Assembly (NCBI GenBank): GCA_003290165.1
Contig: QNQO01000796.1
Location: 124,001-188,000, forward strand
Length of the DNA: 64,000 nt
From: Berberis thunbergii
Taxonomy: Eukaryota; Streptophyta; Magnoliopsida; Ranunculales; Berberidaceae
Direction of reading: 5' to 3'
In this document: positions 60,270 to 64,000 of the stretch, in pieces
Layout: each line of letters begins with the position of its first letter
Numbering within the stretch: the first letter of the stretch is position 1
The notes under the pieces: generated by a model
What the model was told of the DNA's origin: nothing
The model's input: the letters and a program-made list of their open reading frames with translations, nothing else
Databases searched by the model: none
Made by a program: the position numbers and the translations under genes

Positions 60270-60748
60270 AGTAGGCCGACCTCGAGAGTTCTAGGTTGGA
60301 GACCTTGTGCTTGTCAAGATGCATGTTCATGCCAGACTTTTAGGATTGCATCGTGGCCTTATTAGGAGATATGAGGGTCCATTCCCATAGTCAAGAAGTG
60401 GGAAATCAAACATATAAGGTCGAGTTACCACCGAGGATCAAGTTTCATCTAGTCTTCCATGTGAGCCTATTGAAGCCGTATAAGGAAGATCAGGATGATC
60501 CAAACAGAGGAGTTTCACAAAGAGCACCAATGGGCATGAGGATCCAACATGACAAGGAAGTAGAGACTATCTTGTCAGATCGTGTGGTGCGCCATTCCAA
60601 CCAACCTCCCACACATGAGCTACTCGTCAAGTGGAAGGGATTGCCAGAAAGTGAAGCTAGTTGGGAGCCAATCCAACATTTGTGGCAATTTACGGAGCAA
60701 ATTCAAGCGCACGAGGATTTGAAGGCAACGAGGACGTCGCCTGATTAG
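60270..60748 (+). pseudogene. Gypsy integrase C-terminus and chromodomain (first source)
   Basis: From about 60290 the frame reads VGDLVLVKMHVHARLLGLHR. After a frame change it continues KFHLVFHVSLLKPYKED and ends with a chromodomain-like block (HELLVKWKGLPESEASWEPI, then HLWQFTEQI). TAG is at 60746-60748, just before the purine tract and 3' LTR. Chromodomains mark the chromovirus branch of Ty3/Gypsy and guide integration to chromatin. Confidence 0.75.
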
Positions 60749-60759
60749 GTGGGGGAGAA

Positions 60760-61195
60760 TGTCACAACTATCTTCTTGCTTAGCCAAGTGAGGTTAGCAA
60801 GTGTAAATAATGTAGAGTATTCCACATTGTTCTAGAAAGTTCTGTAGAACCTTTCATAAAATTCCATAGAGTTCCATAAGATTCTAGTTCTTAGATATTT
60901 CTAAGGAAGTGTGTAGAAGTTCATTGTAGACCGTTAGATCAAATTGATCATCACCGTCCATTAAGAAGGTGGAGTTGTATAAATAGGCTAAGGTCTCATT
61001 TGTTGTAGTCACCTCAGAGAATTCAAGCAATACAAGTTCTAATTTTCTTAAGCTCTTGTGTAGTCTTAGCTTGCTTAGCTTTCCAAAGTCTAAGTAAGTC
61101 TTTTGTGGGCAAGGCTGACTAGCTTTCTTTGATAAGTCGAGACAAAATTTGCTAGTGCCGCACAAAAAATACTTGTGAAAAGAAAGTCCGCGACA
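60760..61195 (+). repeat. Gypsy 3' LTR
   Basis: A 436-bp counterpart of the 5' LTR with scattered substitutions and small indels, which indicates a moderately recent insertion. Confidence 0.85.
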
Positions 61196-61199
61196 CACT

Positions 61200-62160
61200 G
61201 CAGATGCTTCCGCATTAAAACTGGAGTAGACCTTTCCTACCCCACCTTAGCTAGCAACAATAAGACTTCCAGCTGCATCAAAGAGGCCAAACGAACCTCT
61301 CTATGCGTGGCCCAGTGGTAAGATGCATCCGTGAGAACAACAACATGACGCTCAACTAATAATTTCGACCAATCATCTAGCTTTGAAGCTTCACATATCA
61401 ATCTCATAATATGAAGAGCTTTTCTATGTGTCGAGGGAAAGGGCGAGGAAACCAGCGAGGTTTTTGAGGTGGCGGGGGGTGAACCGTTCACCCCCCCTCG
61501 AGATGCGCGCGCGGAATACATCTCGAGGGGGTGAACGGTTCACCCCCCGCCACCTCAAAAACCTCGCTGGTTTCCTCGCTCTTTCCCTCGACATTTAGAA
61601 TTTCGCTAATATGAATCCTTTTTTTTCTTGCTGAGTTGCATCATTACGCGCTCTCCAAATAAGAAAAGATTGCTGCAGCTCTGGTCACAACTGATTGAGG
61701 CGGGTACACCTCCCTCTTCATTGTCCAAAGAAGCATCTGAACTCTGACAAATTGGCGCAGTCCTAATCAATTTAAGAATTCTGGGAAGGTCCTGTGAGCT
61801 TCCAAGCCAAAGAGTTAGGCTGACCTATGGATCTTATGGGTATACTAGTAATGGCTTGGATGATGTGCTGAGGGAAGAACGTGCCCAAGGTGTCAGAATC
61901 CCAATACATCATATTGTTGTCTCAAACGGTATCAAATGGTGAAGTAATATTGCAGGGAACAAAGTCTTTTAAAGGACTACTCTTATCAACTTATCTCTCC
62001 AGAAATCAAAAGGGTTGTCATCATCAATGGTCCAAATGGCCCCCTTCTTGAAAACTTCGATTGTTTCACCAAGGTTCCTCCGGATAGCAGAAGTGCCTTC
62101 TCTCTCTCTCTCTTCCCATTTGATAAGAGTTGCACGACCAGCTTGGGAGAGTTTTTCCAG
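61200..62160 (-). pseudogene. LINE ORF2 C-terminal fragment
   Basis: The minus strand shows decayed zinc-binding-reverse-transcriptase and RNase H-like sequence, for example EGGVPASIS with FLIWRARNDATQQEK, then VERHVVVLTDASYHWATHRE. The Gypsy element 54461-61195 lies inside this LINE relic. The sequence at about 54360-54460 looks like its 3' continuation (VKAIKTLKIL-type ending). The foldback element at 61416-61606 is also inside it. Confidence 0.5.
61416..61606. mobile_element. 191-bp Mutator-like foldback MITE, copy 2
   Basis: A perfect 9-bp target duplication TAATATGAA (61407-61415 and 61607-61615) bounds an element of exactly the same length as the copy at 35478-35668. Arms lie at 61429-61505 and 61519-61593 with a 13-nt loop CGCGCGCGGAATA. 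The ends are GAGCTTTTCTATG (left) and TTTAGAATTTCGC (right), swapped relative to copy 1, while the loop keeps the same orientation. Confidence 0.85.
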
Positions 62161-62369
62161 CCACTAAGAAATTGCAGAGTTAATGACGCTGTAAATCATA
62201 AAGATAACCGTGACCATGTATGGCTGATAATCCATAATTCTTCACTTATAAATCACTTCATTTAGAACTACAAACATTAGATGGAGGTGAAGTCCCATTT
62301 GATAGAGGATAATGCAACGAGAACAGAATAGTTCCATTGATTTGAGAAACCATAGCACTAATTACTGCT

Positions 62370-62520
62370 GGTAGTTTTTTTTTTTTTTTTGAGAGGCGAG
62401 TGTGAGGGCCCCACGCAATCTGTCAGTGCTCCCCTAGAAGAATGAAAACTCAATCTGTCAAGGCTCCACGCAAGCCAGACTTGCATCCCTTCCTCTTAGT
62501 CCCACCGCTTGTGTGGCAGT
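62370..62520 (-). mobile_element. possible SINE or short retrocopy with A-tail
   Basis: A T run at about 62378-62391 would be a poly(A) tail on the minus strand. A moderately GC-rich body follows to about 62520, with GACAGATTG repeated inside. No tRNA-like boxes or target duplication were found, so the call is weak. Confidence 0.35.
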
Positions 62521-63680
62521 GAAGTACCTATTGATTTGAATTGTTATCCATAAATACACTTATTGCAAGTTTGCAACAACACCAAATGCATGAATTATTC
62601 CGTGCATATCCTTGATAACTCGAACCAATTACCTGAGCAGTGGGGATATGGAAAAATGTGGCAGTAAACATGAGGTTTGCAAAAGATGATATAATGCGGC
62701 AGTAAACATGGAAGTTAGCAAAAGATGATATGGAAAAAATGTGGCAGAAAACATGAGGTTTTCGAAAGATGCGACACCAATGATTAAAACATAGACAGGC
62801 AGTCTCTCTGGTAGGAACATCAAAACATCAAACTCATAAACAGGCCAAATCTTCCAACAAAACATCCAACCTATTCAACTGAAAACTGAATTCAAAAGAC
62901 AGAAATCCTGGGACGATGCTTAGGCAACTAATTGGGGTTCCATTCGAAGTAGCTTACCAACAAGTTTTTTCACCATCTCTGCTAAGAAAAGATGAGCACA
63001 ATCTCAGAATTTTTCAACAAGATGAAGGATTCCATGGAGCTTATACCACATAAGAGGATTCAGAGAAGGAAAATCCAAGAGTTATCCAATCTCAATGACA
63101 GCCACACGACATTAAGTGGAAGAAGAATGATAGCGGATTTGAGGTTAAATCTTTTACAAATTTCAGATGAAATCTCTTATACCCCAAACCACCATTCAAC
63201 ATAGGATCTCAGCAAAAAGATATGAATCACCAAACTGCCCCCAGTCAGTTTTCTTTCTTTCAACAGCATGTGACAATCAACAACCTAAGAAGATGAGGGA
63301 ATGAGGGATGCAGATCATAAACTTCTATTTCCTCTGTGGCTTCAACAATGAATCAGTTGATCAAATAGTATGTGATTAGCAGTTCATTCTCCAATGTACC
63401 TGGGCAAACTGATTGAGGTTCCATTCATGGTTGTGGGCAATGGAGAAGCATCTCTTATAGCAAGCCAAAGTTCAAACAGCACATTTCTTTTGTTTTTGGT
63501 GAGGGCAACACAAATCTTTTTGGGACGACAAATAGATCTCCAACGTGTCTACAAAATTGAATTCCCAGTGATTTACAGACTTGCAACAAGAAACAAGGAA
63601 TAGTAAACAACCTCTATTGTAACCAAGGACTCGTGCAAAGCTGGATTTCCAAATGTGATGCCACCTAAATGACTGGGAAA
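62521..63680. other. intergenic, nothing firm
   Basis: Short direct repeats around GCAAAAGATGATAT and TGGCAG-AAACATG occur at about 62655-62760. An open frame at 62992-63204 (MSTISEFFNKMKDSMELIPH) has no family I recognise and no supporting exon signals. Confidence 0.35.
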
Positions 63681-63689
63681 TGAATTTGA

Positions 63690-63864
63690 TCCCCAACATC
63701 CTAAATCGTCTCAAATCTTTCAATCCCGTTGATGGAGCTGATCAAATAGTGTGGAAAGACAAAGCAGATCCTTTCACAGCTAAGTCGTTCAGTGAGGAAC
63801 TGTGCCAATATGAGAATCAAACAACTGCTGTTGTTGACTCAAGGAGAGGTTCCACCGTGAGTTA
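63690..63864 (+). pseudogene. possible LINE-derived fragment
   Basis: The frame reads VDGADQIVWKDKADPFTAKS then FSEELCQYENQTTAVVDS before TAG. The D-x-I-x-W-K-...-F-x-x-K-S pattern resembles the start of the zinc-binding region after plant LINE reverse transcriptases. The match is short and uncertain. Confidence 0.35.
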
Positions 63865-63865
63865 G

Positions 63866-64000
63866 GGGGGGGTATTCAATCATGTATTTTAATGGATTCT
63901 GAAAGATTTTAAAGTCCATTAAAATACAGGGGTATTCAATTAAGGATTTAAAACAATACAATGAAATCCAGGGGTATTCAATCATGGATTTTAAATGATT
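63866..64000 (+). repeat. GGGGTATTCAAT repeats at the window edge
   Basis: GGGGTATTCAAT followed by an ATGxATTTTAA-like stretch appears three times (about 63867, 63930 and 63973). An inverted TTAAAGTCCATTAAAATAC segment lies between. It looks like the terminus of a MITE with repeated ends, cut by the window. Confidence 0.5.

Larger units (their letters stand above)
54461..61195 (+). mobile_element. Ty3/Gypsy LTR retrotransposon with a chimeric interior
   Basis: LTRs lie at 54461-54898 (438 bp) and 60760-61195 (436 bp), highly similar, beginning TGTCACAACTATC and ending in GACA. After the 5' LTR comes a primer-binding site for initiator tRNA-Met (TTGGTATCAGAGCC from 54900). Before the 3' LTR is a purine tract (AGGTGGGGGAGAA). 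CACT flanks both ends (54457-54460 and 61196-61199). The interior carries gag, protease, a first reverse transcriptase, the N-terminus of a first integrase, then reverse transcriptase, RNase H and integrase of a second Gypsy type, and finally a chromodomain. All frames are broken. Confidence 0.85.

Noticed and set aside
54461..61195. Integrated pararetrovirus as source of the reverse transcriptases
   Set aside because: LTRs, tRNA-Met primer site, integrase and chromodomain show Ty3/Gypsy retrotransposons; no movement or coat protein features were seen.

Overview
The window is nuclear DNA from a flowering plant, probably a eudicot. It is AT-rich, with intron-containing genes whose proteins resemble plant families, an intronless ubiquitin-eS31 fusion gene with telo-box promoter motifs, and dense layers of plant-type transposable elements (Ty3/Gypsy, Ty1/Copia, L1-type LINEs, tRNA-derived SINEs, hAT, Tourist-like and Mutator-like MITEs). 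The species cannot be fixed from the sequence. Exon limits were read by eye from reading frame and GT/AG sites.

Layout. 1-2627 (+): 3' part of a class I methyltransferase gene, with a hAT MITE in an intron and a duplicated last splice acceptor. 3241-3417: RNase H fragment. 3690-20424 (-): wreck of a KIN-12 (phragmoplast-type) kinesin gene. Its first coding exon is split by a 7-kb Gypsy element (13067-20049), one LTR of which is split by a further LTR element (13352-15046). 23359-27617 (-): apparently intact TRM13 tRNA methyltransferase gene with a hAT element in an intron and a Copia element (27724-32088) starting 106 bp upstream of the start codon. 33250-33490: glycoside hydrolase family 3 (GH3) fragment. 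34333-35668: SINE-like element, hAT MITE and a 191-bp foldback element packed upstream of the ubiquitin-eS31 gene (35824-36294, +). 37799-39103: unrecognised exon-like pieces. 40049-43325 (-): intact gene for a plant multi-pass membrane protein. 43614-50060 (-): degenerate LINE. 50195-51780: second GH3 fragment, split by a 1.07-kb hAT element. 54461-61195 (+): Gypsy element whose interior is a chimera of two Gypsy sources, sitting in an older LINE fragment that also carries the second 191-bp foldback element (61416-61606).

Three genes look functional (TRM13, ubiquitin-eS31, membrane protein), a fourth (methyltransferase) is cut by the window edge, and the kinesin is dead. The genes do not form a pathway. 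The most unusual signal is the pair of 191-bp foldback elements. Both have perfect 9-bp target duplications. The stem arms co-vary between copies, and the loop is inverted relative to the ends, which suggests arm-to-arm recombination or conversion inside the hairpin.
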